Source: Phytohabitans sp037414955 (lineage in GTDB: Bacteria; Actinomycetota; Actinomycetes; Mycobacteriales; Micromonosporaceae). From it: DNA of 64,000 nt. A program made the translations under genes and the position numbers. The stretch lies in contig JBBEWH010000013.1 of the NCBI GenBank assembly GCA_037414955.1, positions 92,757-156,756 on the forward strand, given 5' to 3'. Within the stretch, counting starts at the first letter, position 1. Each line of letters starts with the position of its first letter. The notes beneath the pieces were generated by a model that saw only the letters and a program-made list of their open reading frames with translations, was not told the origin of the DNA and made no database searches. Shown here piece by piece: positions 52,795-61,430 of the stretch.

Positions 52795-54548
52795 TCAGTT
52801 TGGTGCGTGGATGGCGTCCGCCGTGGTGCCGGCGTAGTCCTTGATGGAGCCGCGGACGTACAGCGCGGTGCTGGTGTTGCCGGCGAAGTACTGCTGGATC
52901 GAGCCGGCGAACGGTGTGCTGGAGGCGTTGCGGCCGTACGCGTCGGTGTATACCGTGGTCGGGCCGCTGTTCTGCACCGTGAAGGTGCCCGGCCGGAACT
53001 CGCGCAGGGTGCCCTTGAACGGCGAGCGTGGGTCGTCCCAGGCGACCTGTTGCCCGGTCTGCTGGGTGATCTGTTTGACCTGGTCGCAGTAGGGGCCACC
53101 GCGGAGGTCCGTGTAGCACAGGTCCACGATCCGGCCGTTGTTGTTCGGCTTGCTCGGATCGTAGTAGCGCGATGGGTTGACCACGTAGAACAGTGGTGCG
53201 ATGCGGAAGTTCAGCCCGGAGCCTGTTACCGAGATGTCGGAGAACCAGAAGTCGTCCATGTCGGAGACGGTGAACGGCACCGGGTTGGGGTAGAGCGGGT
53301 CCTGGTGGGTGCGGCCTTCCCGGATCGCCTCGATGCAGCCCGGTTCGGTGATGAGTCGGCCCAGTGACCGGGTGTCCGACGGCGAGTCGGCCGGCACCGG
53401 GGGCTTGACGTTGATGAACGGGCGGCCGAAGCCGGGGCATTCGCTGGGGCTGAACCCACCGGCCCGCCCGAGCGGGATCATCGCGTTGTACCGGGCCTCG
53501 GTGACCTGGCCGCCGTTGCTCGCGGTGCAGCGCTGGTTGAGCAGCAGCTCGTGGACGTTGTTGCTGAACGCGTCCGGCGAGTGGGTGCCCTGGTGGAACT
53601 TGAGCAGGATGTCGCATGTGGCGATGGTGGGCCCCTGCGGCGGGAGGAAGCTGGCGCCGTTGTCACCCTGGATCACGTTGGAGTTGTTCACGGCGAGCAC
53701 CTTGTGCCCGACGTGGTCCTCGTGCCGGTGGCTGGACTCGGGCATGCTGCCCACCATCACTTCGCTGGTGTACCCGAAGGGCGGCCAGTTGGCGGTGCTG
53801 TACAGGTCCGAGGTGCGCGGGTCGTCGCCGTGCTCGTGTCCGAACGCGCAGCCGCTCGGGTCGCGCGCCGGGTGCCAGGTCGGGTAGACCTTGCCGTCCG
53901 GCCCGTAGGTCCAGTACCGCGCGTGGATTTCGCGGGAGCACTCGTTCGCCCGCGGGTTGTAGCCGGTGCCGTCGGCGGCCGCGACGATGTGGTACGCCAT
54001 GCTGTGCGCCGCGCTGGCCGGCGGCAGCGCCCGACCCCAGTCCGGGTTGTTGGTCGGCGGTCGCGTGGTGGGCGGCGGCGTCGTGGGGCCGCCGCCCGGG
54101 GTGGTGGGCGTGGCGGTGGGCGGCAAACCCGTGCAGTTGATGCCGTTCAGCGCGAAGCTGGTCGGCGACGAGTTGCTGCCGGTCCACGACCCGTTGAACC
54201 CGAACGACGCCGTCGTGTCGGTCCCGAGCGATCCGTTGTAGCTGGCGTTCCGGGCGGTGACCTGGCCACCGCTTTGGGTCACTGTGGCATTCCAGGCCTG
54301 GGTGACCTGTTGCCCGTTGGCGAAGGTCCAGGTCAGCGTCCAGGACGTGAGGGGATCGCCGAGGTTCGTCACGCTCACGTTCGCGGTGAAGCCGTTGTTC
54401 CACTGCGACGCGACCGTGTAGGGGCGCGGCAGCCGGCGGCGGCGGCCGCCGGTTGCGCCGTGATCGCGGTGACGATCCCGGCCCCGGCAACTACGGTGGT
54501 GGCGGCCACGGCCGCCATCACCCTGGACCGGTGACGATGAGTACGCAT
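52795..54548 (-). pseudogene. secreted CBM2 protein with unrecognised His-rich domain, one frameshift
   Basis: ATG 54548 with GGAGG upstream encodes a signal peptide (VMAAVAATTVVAGAGIVTAI ..AAAA). Near 54418-54425, in a run of C, the frame must shift by one base to reach a CBM2 module (YTVASQWNNGFTANVSVTNL ..WTLTWTFANGQQVTQAWN), a Pro/Thr linker, and a ~390-residue domain with many His: AHSMAYHIVAA, FGHEHGDDP, SHRHEDHVGHK, KFHQGTHSPDAFSNNVHELL. I cannot name that domain; the HxH and clustered His suggest metal binding. The frameshift may be a sequencing error in G/C-rich sequence, because the 560 codons after it are intact. Confidence 0.72.
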
Positions 54549-54687
54549 GGGCAATCCTCCAAAAGGGACGGATGGACGGGAACACTTTCCGGCGGAGGCT
54601 GCCCAGTACTCAGCCGGGTTCCCACAATGTCGACGGACATCTATCGAGGTCGCGGTGTTTGCAACATCCACGAAGCTCACGGGGTGG

Positions 54688-56340
54688 TTACGGGCTGGCG
54701 CAGGTCGGCGACGGCGTCGTCGGGGCGCCGCTGGCGATGAAGCCGAACGTGGTGGAGGCGTTCGCGGCGAGCGGGCCGTTGTACGAGGCGTTGCGGACCG
54801 TGACCGTGGATCCGCTGGTGCTGGACGTGCCGTTCCAGACCTGGGTGATGGTTTGGCCGCTGGCGAGGGTCCAGGACACTCGCCAGCTGTTGATCGCCGA
54901 ATTGCCGGCTCGGACGGTGATTTCACCCTGGTGGCCGCCGGACCACGCGTTGACCGTGCGGTACGTCGCGGCGCAGGCACCGACCGGTGGGGCGGTCGTC
55001 GGCGGAGTGGAGGTCGGAGGTGTGGTCGGGGGAGTCGTGGGCGGGGTGGTCGGCGGGGTGGTGGGTGGCGAGGTGTTCGGGCCGTCGGCGAGGGTCGGCG
55101 TCTGCCAGTCCCGCCAGTCGGCCAGGTTGCCGGCCGCCCGGCTGGAGATCCTCATGACGCCAGCGGCGTTGCCGGTCTTCAGCAGGAACTTCTGGATGTT
55201 CTGCTGCAAGGGGGTACGCCATTCCGGCCGGTTGGCGCAGTGGCTGCCGTCCTGGACGTCGGACCAGTAGGTGATGTTGGCGCCGGCACCGAGCGCCTGG
55301 TAGACCTCCGCGCCGCCCAGCGCGGCGACGCTCGCTGACCTGGGACCGAGGTTGGCGATGTGCGGGTTGTCCATGATGAACAGCCCGCGCGGCGCGACCA
55401 TGGCGACCGCCGAGTGCTGGTCGACCGGCAGTGTGTTCGGGTTGCTGGTGAACGAGCCGAACGCGTCGCCCAGCCACGGCTGCTCGCCGTAGGCGCTGCT
55501 CAGGCTCTGCGCGCCTTCGCCGGGGATGCCGCGGAGGATGGGTACGCCGGCGCTGCCGGACTCAATCGGCATGGTCAGTGCGATGCGCTGGTCGAAGACG
55601 CCGACCGTGAAGGCGCCCTTGCCGAAGCGCGAGCATCCCGTGACGCCCACCGCATCGGCTTTGAGAATGGTGCCGCCGGACTGCTCGATGACGTCGATGA
55701 TCCGGCTCACCCCCCAGGACCAGGCGGCCAGCAGGCCGGTGCTGCTGGTGTTGCCGTAGATGCTGTAGAACGCGCCCTGCTTGTTGTTCCGAGGCGTACC
55801 CTCCCGGCCCACCGCGTAGGGGTCGTAGTTGATGACGGCGGCGCCGGAGGATCGGATGGTGCCGGTGTCCGCGCCGAACCCGCCCAGCACGACGACGGCC
55901 GGGAACGGGCCGCTGCCACCGTTGGTCGGCAGCTGGACGCTGGCCGAGAAGCTGGTGCTGCGGCCCTGGTCCGACACGTTCACCGTGATGCTGCTGTTCG
56001 AGACCGTGCCCGTGACGGTTGCCGGCTTCGCGGGCTTCTGGCCGTAGACGTACCTCTCCGCCAGCTCCTTGATCTCGGCCCGCCGGCACCGCCAGTCGGC
56101 CTTCGTGGTGATCCGGCTACCGTCAATCTTCCGGAAGGGGTCCGGAAGCCGAGCGTTGGAAGTCAACGAGACGTTGCCGGGCACCGGACAGTCGGCGCCC
56201 TCGTCCTCGACGCCCGCCGCCACGGCTGCGGCAGTGGTGGTTCTGGCCAGTACCGTTACCGCTCCAGCGACCGCGAGCGCCGCTATCGCCAGCACGATGA
56301 CCATCGAACGGATGGTAGAGCGGTCCGAGCTGATGACCAC
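54688..56340 (-). CDS. CE15-type glucuronoyl esterase with CBM2 module
   Basis: 550 residues. A signal/anchor segment comes first (MVIVLAIAALAVAGAVTVLA). The CE15 domain spans about 50-410 with nucleophile motif GVTGCSRFGKGA (Ser237), canonical acid in MPIESGSAG (Glu260) and His in QDGSHCAN (His367). Then a TTPP repeat linker near 423-447 and a CBM2-like module (YRTVNAWSGG ..ITQVWNGTSSTSG). Such esterases cut the ester bond between lignin and 4-O-methyl-glucuronic acid of xylan. Secreted. Lies 290 bases from copy 2 of the LacI-type repeat. Confidence 0.9.
   Translation of the reverse strand: MVISSDRSTIRSMVIVLAIAALAVAGAVTVLARTTTAAAVAAGVEDEGADCPVPGNVSLTSNARLPDPFRKIDGSRITTKADWRCRRAEIKELAERYVYGQKPAKPATVTGTVSNSSITVNVSDQGRSTSFSASVQLPTNGGSGPFPAVVVLGGFGADTGTIRSSGAAVINYDPYAVGREGTPRNNKQGAFYSIYGNTSSTGLLAAWSWGVSRIIDVIEQSGGTILKADAVGVTGCSRFGKGAFTVGVFDQRIALTMPIESGSAGVPILRGIPGEGAQSLSSAYGEQPWLGDAFGSFTSNPNTLPVDQHSAVAMVAPRGLFIMDNPHIANLGPRSASVAALGGAEVYQALGAGANITYWSDVQDGSHCANRPEWRTPLQQNIQKFLLKTGNAAGVMRISSRAAGNLADWRDWQTPTLADGPNTSPPTTPPTTPPTTPPTTPPTSTPPTTAPPVGACAATYRTVNAWSGGHQGEITVRAGNSAINSWRVSWTLASGQTITQVWNGTSSTSGSTVTVRNASYNGPLAANASTTFGFIASGAPTTPSPTCASP
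55012..55072 (-). repeat. linker microsatellite coding TTPP repeats
   Basis: Short tandem repeats of 12 bases encode the PTTPPTTPP linker between the CE15 and CBM2 modules. Prone to length variation by slippage. Confidence 0.8.
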
Positions 56341-56394
56341 TAGGGCCTCCTTTCAGATGGGGTGATGGAAAGTACGCGTTCAGCCGGCGGCGGA

Positions 56395-56460
56395 CCGGTC
56401 GTCACGGGCTGGTACACCACACGTCGGCGGATCGGTCGAGCCGTTGCCGCTGGCGGTGCA
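56395..56460 (-). pseudogene. CBM2 tail fragment
   Basis: Minus frame reads DGILFAFGCTASGNGSTDPP then TCGVPARD, like the end of a CBM2 module. No gene body remains around it. Confidence 0.45.
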
Positions 56461-56542
56461 TCCGAAGGCGAAAAGGATGCCGTCAGTGGCTGGTCAAAAA
56501 GATGGCAGCCGGCCTCGTGGCCATGCGGCAACCCGCAGCGCT

Positions 56543-56656
56543 GGGGCGTCGCAGCGACGCCCAGCGATGCGGTCATGGGCCGCCACTCCACCCGACCGCG
56601 CCCGGCTCGAAACAGTTAACAGTATCGATGGAAACGGTTCTCTTGGCAGCCCGAGA
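56543..56656. repeat. ~115-bp repeat, copy 2, with LacI-type half-operator
   Basis: Counterpart of 48959-49075; contains GAAACGGTTC at 56631-56640. It stands about 200 bases upstream of the CE15-CBM2 gene start and could be its control region, or a seam where the neighbouring genes recombined. Confidence 0.8.
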
Positions 56657-56779
56657 TGGGCGAGAGCATCACGCGGCTGCGGCGCCACCTGGCAGGCTTC
56701 GCGCACCGAAGACTCGGCACGGCGTCCGCCGGTCAGCTCCAAGCCGGCGTACGACCCTTTCCGCCGATACGCCGTGATC

Positions 56780-56835
56780 GTCATGGATATAGTCGATGAC
56801 TACCATGCGGCAGCCATTCACCAAGATAGGCGTGA
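56780..56835 (+). pseudogene. LacI C-terminal fragment
   Basis: Plus frame reads DDYHA in one frame and MTTMRQPFTKIGV in another; the latter is the PMTTVRQP.. segment near the end of LacI proteins (compare PPMTTVRQPFIEMG in the intact regulator at 49128). It is directly joined to the TetR fragment on the opposite strand. Confidence 0.55.
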
Positions 56836-57062
56836 TGTCGCGCTTGGCGCGGCATATCGCGACGCTGCCTTCGACCGCGGCGACCACGAGCGTGGCGAGG
56901 CGGGCGGCGTCGCGTGGCGCGGTGCCGTGCTCGCGTAGCGAGGCGGCAGGTAGCGCCTCCCATTCGGCGAAGACCTCGGCGGTCGCCGCGATGGCTGGGG
57001 TCTGCTCGTCTGCGGTAGGTCACAAGCGGAAGGCCGCGGCCAGCACGCCGGGCGCCGTCCAC
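56826..57062 (-). pseudogene. TetR C-terminal fragment
   Basis: Minus frame reads FAEWEALPAASLREHGTAPR, AARLATLVVAAVEGSVAICR and AKRD, the C-terminal helices of a TetR regulator similar to the remnant at 52484-52627. The DNA-binding domain is missing and the 3' end is replaced by LacI sequence. Confidence 0.65.
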
Positions 57063-57064
57063 CG

Positions 57065-57718
57065 TCAGGGGCGCAGGGTGGGTAGTCCGGCGGCGATGGC
57101 TGCGAGGAGGCGTTTCATGGTCGGCAGGAAGGGCGGCCGGGCTGCGGCCAGGTCTGGCTGCTGCGCGTAGACCTCGGCGAGCGTCGGTGGTGGGTTGTCG
57201 GCGGGATAGAGGACGCCGACGAGCCCGGCGGCGGCGGTCACGAGTTCGAAGCCCTCGCGATCGGTCAGGGTGGGGTGTGCCTTGGCCACCGCGGAGCCGA
57301 GATCACTGATGACATCCACCATGACGTGTTTGTAGTCGCGTGCGGCGGCGACCGAGACGTTGTGTTCCAGGCTGGTCGAGGCGTGGCTGAGTAGGTCACA
57401 GAACAGCGGTCGGGCTTCGAGGGTTTCGGCGAGGGCGTCGACGACGTCGTCGCCGGCGTCGAGCCGGCGCAGAACCCCGTCGCGCCAGTCGCGCCAGCCT
57501 TCGGCGGCAAGTTCGAGGTAGATCTCCTCGCGGGTGCCGAAGTAGCGCACGACGTTGGACTTGGCCAGTCCGACGGCCGCGGCCACGCCGCCGAGGCTGA
57601 CATTGGCGACGCCGGAGTCGACGGCGAGCTGTCGCGCCACGGTGAGGATGGCGTCGCGCCGCTGCTGCTTATGTTCTGGCCGTCTGGCCCGGACGAACTC
57701 GGACATCGTGCTGGTCAT
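57065..57718 (-). CDS. TetR-family regulator
   Basis: 217 residues (ATG 57718, or 57706). HTH with RRDAILTVARQLAVDSGVAN and SLGGVAAAVGLAKSNVVRYF; C-terminal TetR_C_17-like domain. Divergent from an amidohydrolase gene; the intergenic region holds a 10-bp inverted repeat that overlaps both promoters. Likely repressor of that gene and of itself. Confidence 0.9.
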   Translation of the reverse strand: MTSTMSEFVRARRPEHKQQRRDAILTVARQLAVDSGVANVSLGGVAAAVGLAKSNVVRYFGTREEIYLELAAEGWRDWRDGVLRRLDAGDDVVDALAETLEARPLFCDLLSHASTSLEHNVSVAAARDYKHVMVDVISDLGSAVAKAHPTLTDREGFELVTAAAGLVGVLYPADNPPPTLAEVYAQQPDLAAARPPFLPTMKRLLAAIAAGLPTLRP

Positions 57719-57731
57719 CCTACGTGCCAGG

Positions 57732-57776
57732 TTAACAGAACGCCATCCTCTTGTTTAGGAGACAGTGTTCTGTTAA
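57732..57776. promoter_or_regulatory. inverted-repeat operator, TetR/amidohydrolase
   Basis: TTAACAGAAC at 57732-57741 and GTTCTGTTAA at 57767-57776, perfect 10-bp arms 25 bases apart. A/T-rich in a G/C-rich genome, so it stands out. Best candidate for binding by the divergent TetR. Confidence 0.75.
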
Positions 57777-57830
57777 ATTCGTGGGGTCAGTCCCGGACAA
57801 GCGTCCTGGGAGGTCTTCGACTCAAGAGAG

Positions 57831-59100
57831 ATGGGCACCGCCATGACCGAGAACCGCCTCCTGCTGCGCAACGGATACGTCATCGACACCGAGCCCGAGC
57901 CGATCGCCCGGCCCGGCACGGACGTGCTGATCGAGGGCGACCGGATCGCCGCCGTCGGGCCCGACCTGCCGGCGGATCGACGCCACCGACCGGATCGTGC
58001 TGCCGGGGTTCGTCGACACCCACCGGCACGTCTGGCAATCCGCGCTGCGCAGCGCCGCCCCCGACGTCGACCTCGGCGGTTACCTCGGCCTGATCCTGGG
58101 CCAGTTCGCCCCCAGGTTCCGGCCGCCGGACGTGTACGCCGCGACCCTGGCCGGCGCGCTGGAACTGCTCGACTTCGGCATCACCACCGTCATGGACTTC
58201 TCCCAGGTGGTGCACACCCCGGACCATGCGGACGCGGCCGTCGACGCCCTGCAGGCGGCCGGGCTGCGCGCGGTGTTCGGCTATGGCTTCCCGTTCACCG
58301 GCGGCGGCGACGCCGACGACGTACGACGCGTCCGAGCCGATCGCCTCGCGGAGGACACCGCGCTGGTCACGATGGCGCTCGCCCCCGTCGGCCCGGCGTT
58401 CACCCCGATCGAGCAGGTGACCGCCGACTGGCGCCTGGCCGCCGACCTGGACCTGCCCATCACCTTCCACGTCGCCAGCGGCCCGGCCGCGGCCCGGCCG
58501 GTCTCCGTCCTGCGCGAGCACGGCCTGCTCCGCTCGAACATCCTCTACGTGCACGGCAACTCCCTCGACGAGGGCGAGCTGAAGCTGATCGCCGAGTCCG
58601 GCGGCACCGCCTCGGTCGCGCCCGCCGGAGAGGCCCAGATGGGCAGCGGAGCCCCGGTGGCCGGTCGGCTGCGTCAGGCGGGCGTGACCACCGGTCTCGG
58701 CGTCGACTCGGTCGCCTCGATCCCCGGCGACATGTTCTCGCTGATGCGGGCGGCGCTGCTGGCCAGCCAGATCGCCGGGGACCCCCGGTTCACCGTCCGC
58801 GATGTGCTGCGCATGGCGACCGTCGACGGCGCCGCGGCGCTGGGCCTGGCCGACCGGATCGGCTCGCTGCGCCCCGGCAAACAGGCCGACGTCATCCTGC
58901 TCCGGCTGAACGACCTCAACATGCTCACCGCCGAACGAGACCCGATCACCGCCGTCGTCACCGCTGCCAATCCGGCCAATGTCGACACCGTCCTGGTGGC
59001 CGGACAGATCGTCAAGACCGGCGGCCGGCTCGTCCGCGGCGACCTCGCCGAGGCCGCCCAAGCCGTACGCGCCACCGCGGCCGCCGTCAACGGCCGTTGA
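57831..59100 (+). pseudogene. amidohydrolase (chlorohydrolase/deaminase-like), one frameshift
   Basis: ATG 57831 or 57843 opens with RLLLRNGYVIDTEPEPIARP then VLIEGDRIAAVGPDLPAD; around 57970-57980 the frame must shift by one base to continue as RRIDATDRIVLPGFVDTHRH (metal HxH) and ~350 intact codons (ITFHVAS, YVHGN, LGVDSVASIPGDM, RPGKQADVILL). These are amidohydrolase family 1 motifs of the TrzN/SsnA/atrazine-hydrolase type. A single shift in otherwise well-kept coding sequence could be a sequencing error or a recent mutation. Next to a divergent TetR with a strong inverted repeat. Confidence 0.75.
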
Positions 59101-59124
59101 CCCGAATCGTCAAGGAGAACCGCC

Positions 59125-59268
59125 ATGCGCGCACTGCACGTCCCTGCCGCCGGAGCGCAGCCCGAACTCGGCGACCTGCCCGTCCCCGAGGTGGCGCCCG
59201 GCCACGTCCTGATCAGGGTGAAAGCCGTCGGGCTGAACCCGTTCGACAACATGATCCTGCCCCGCCGC
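59125..59268 (+). pseudogene. MDR dehydrogenase, 5' fragment
   Basis: ATG 59125 (AAGGAG at 59112) begins MRALHVPAAGAQPELGDLPV then HVLIRVKAVGLNPFDN, the GroES-like start of an MDR oxidoreductase, then similarity stops at about 59268. The remaining ~280 residues are absent; the sequence joins the promoter region of the fused regulator. Confidence 0.7.
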
Positions 59269-59303
59269 ACCATGCATCAAGCAGATCGGCTCGCCACTAA
59301 TAC

Positions 59304-59319
59304 CAGACGATCTCGTCTG
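59304..59319. promoter_or_regulatory. TetR-type palindrome upstream of fused regulator
   Basis: CAGACGATCTCGTCTG, a perfect 16-bp palindrome. The sequence AGACG..CGTCT recurs at 59349-59362. Confidence 0.7.
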
Positions 59320-59348
59320 CATACCCGCGCCGGTCACCGCGCTTTACC

Positions 59349-59362
59349 AGACGTACTCGTCT
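59349..59362. promoter_or_regulatory. second TetR-type palindrome
   Basis: AGACG-tact-CGTCT, 45 bases from the first site (centre to centre about 44), and 53 bases before the start codon. Two copies of one half-site before a TetR-containing gene suggest autoregulation. Confidence 0.65.
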
Positions 59363-59414
59363 AAATATGCTGGGACATCCATAAACCTCTGTCGAGTGGT
59401 TGGGAGGTCGACGG

Positions 59415-61148
59415 ATGGCGGACCAGGGCGCGGTTCCGGCCGGTGCGCCGGTCGACATGGCGCGACGCCGGCGCGGTCGGCCACGCGACGCGGGCAAGGA
59501 CGCGGCGATCCACGCCGCGACCGTGGCGTTGTTGCGGGAGAGCGGCTATGCGAGCCTGACCATGGATCAGGTCGCCCACCGGACTCCGGTGAGCAAGGCC
59601 AGTCTCTATCTGCGTTGGCGCGACAAGGGTTCGTTGCTCGCCGACACCTTGCGCCAGCAGGCATCCGCCGTGCCCGCCGTGCCCGATACCGGCAGCCTGG
59701 CCGACGACATGCGAGCCTTTCTCCGGGCGCTGTGGGGACCGGGCAGCGAAATCCTGTCCACACTGGCCGCAGTGAGTGGAGAGATCCACACCAACGCCCC
59801 GCTGCGGGCCGCCTGCCAGCGGGGCGTGATCGGGACGCTCACGGAGCGGCTGCGGACGATCGTGCGTCGCGCTATATCGCGTGGCGAGCTGCCCTCGGAC
59901 GCCGATGTGGAGCTGCTCGCCTGGCTGCCGTTGGCCCTGATCGAGCACTCGCGGCGCGGCCACGATCAGGACCATGGCGAGGACGAGGGAAGGGGCCAAG
60001 GTCGGCGGTTCGACGATGCGGTGATCGAACGGATCGTCCGGCAGTTCCTCAACCCGTCGTCGGCTGGCGGACCGGCCGCCGGCGTCGGCATCGCGCCGGT
60101 GCCGACGGCTGGGCGGCCGGTAGCCGCGCAGGGAGGCGGGCGTCGGCGGGGCGGGCTGACGGTCGCTGCGATCGCGCGCTTGGCCGGGGTGTCGGCGCCG
60201 ACGGTTTCGAAGGTGCTCAACGGGCGCGCGGGCGTCGCCGCGGAGACCCGTCACCGAGTGGCTGCGCTGCTACGTGAGCACGAGTACCGGCGTCCGGAGA
60301 CGGTCGTTCAGGCCCCCTGTGTCGAGGTGGTCTTCTTCGGGATGCAGAGCAATCTTGCGGTCAGGATCATGCGGGGGGTGGAGCAGGTCGCTAGCGAACC
60401 CCGGCTGGCTGTGGGCTTCGTCGACGTCCTGCGCCAGAGATCGGCAGGCCGCTCGTGGACCGATGACATGCTGGCACGACGCCCGACCGGGGTGATCGCG
60501 GTGAACTCGGCCTTCACCTCCGAGCATCACGCCCTGCTGCGCCCCAGCGGGATCCCGCTGGTGGCCCTGGAGCCGGCAGCTCAGCTGCCCCCGGGGATCC
60601 CGTCGGTGGAGGCGGCCAACTGGAACGGCGCGGTCACGGCCACCCGGCATCTGCTCGGCCTCGGTCATCGGCGCATCGCGGTGATCAGCGGACCGAGCGA
60701 GTTGCTATGGGCACGTGCCCGGCTGGACGGCGCCCGGGCGACACTGGAAGCCGCCGGGGTGCCGCTGGAGGAACCGCTGGTGCGTATCGGCAGTTACGCG
60801 TTCGAGGACGGCCTGAGACTCGCTGGCGAGTTACTCGGTCTGCCGGAGCGTCCGACGGCCGTGTTGTGCGGCGACGATTTGCAGGCACTCGGCGTCTACG
60901 AGGCGGCCCGGCGGGCTGGGCTGCGCATTCCGTACGACCTCAGCGTGGTCGGTTTCAACGAGATCCCGAACACCAACTGGTGCGGCCCGCCCATGACCAC
61001 CGTGCGACCGCCGCTGACGGAAATGGGGGCGACCGCGGCGCGGCTAGTCCTTGCCCAGGCCGCCGGGGAGACGCTCGTGCAGGCCCGGATCGAACTTGCC
61101 ACCAGCCTCGTCGTACGCGAGAGCACCGCGCCCCCGCCCCGCTGGTGA
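59415..61148 (+). CDS. TetR-LacI fusion regulator with two DNA-binding domains
   Basis: 577 residues from ATG 59415 (GGGAGG at 59402-59407). Residues ~29-75 are a TetR HTH (AAIHAATVALLRESGYASLT, then VSKASLYLRWRDKGSLL); to ~213 the TetR effector domain (LRAFLRALWG.., DDAVIERIVRQFL). After a Gly/Pro linker (~214-245), residues ~248-295 are a LacI HTH (LTVAAIARLAGVSAPTVSKV then LNGRAGVA) and ~302-575 a complete sugar-binding domain (TGVIAVNS, RIAVISGP, AVLCGDDLQALGVY, LSVVGFNEI). The LacI half is close to the LacI at 49128. Frame and codon use are continuous. It would bind two operators and two ligand types. Confidence 0.88.
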   Translation: MADQGAVPAGAPVDMARRRRGRPRDAGKDAAIHAATVALLRESGYASLTMDQVAHRTPVSKASLYLRWRDKGSLLADTLRQQASAVPAVPDTGSLADDMRAFLRALWGPGSEILSTLAAVSGEIHTNAPLRAACQRGVIGTLTERLRTIVRRAISRGELPSDADVELLAWLPLALIEHSRRGHDQDHGEDEGRGQGRRFDDAVIERIVRQFLNPSSAGGPAAGVGIAPVPTAGRPVAAQGGGRRRGGLTVAAIARLAGVSAPTVSKVLNGRAGVAAETRHRVAALLREHEYRRPETVVQAPCVEVVFFGMQSNLAVRIMRGVEQVASEPRLAVGFVDVLRQRSAGRSWTDDMLARRPTGVIAVNSAFTSEHHALLRPSGIPLVALEPAAQLPPGIPSVEAANWNGAVTATRHLLGLGHRRIAVISGPSELLWARARLDGARATLEAAGVPLEEPLVRIGSYAFEDGLRLAGELLGLPERPTAVLCGDDLQALGVYEAARRAGLRIPYDLSVVGFNEIPNTNWCGPPMTTVRPPLTEMGATAARLVLAQAAGETLVQARIELATSLVVRESTAPPPRW

Positions 61149-61252
61149 CGGTCGCGGGACCACCCTCAGTCCCGGTGGACCGATTCGACGCGTCTCCCCG
61201 TCCATCCGGGAGCGCCGTTTAGTCAGCTATGTCCAAGATCTGGGTGCAGGCA

Positions 61253-61262
61253 GAAACGTTTC
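61253..61262. promoter_or_regulatory. LacI-type operator
   Basis: GAAACGTTTC, a perfect palindrome, 170 bases upstream of the CE15-type gene and 104 bases after the fusion regulator stop. Matches the LacI/CcpA-like consensus; related one-mismatch sites occur at 49049 and 56631. Confidence 0.7.
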
Positions 61263-61430
61263 CTTGTGTTTTTAGATCCGTTCTGAGATTCTAGCTCATC
61301 GATGGCTTGTGTCCCCGGCATGTCAGGCAGCGCGGGGTCGCGCTGGTCAGCCCGGGAAGACCAGAACCAGCCACCACGTTGCGGCGCCACGCCGGCCCCG
61401 CGCCGGGGCACCACCCACCAAGGAGCCTCC

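Noticed and set aside
54579..54590. GGAACACTTTCC as a LacI operator for the CBM2 protein gene
   Set aside because: Three central bases differ from GAAACGTTTC; position is plausible but similarity too weak to claim.
61302..61430. Earlier start for the CE15-type esterase
   Set aside because: The 43 extra residues precede a proper signal peptide and RBS at ATG 61431.
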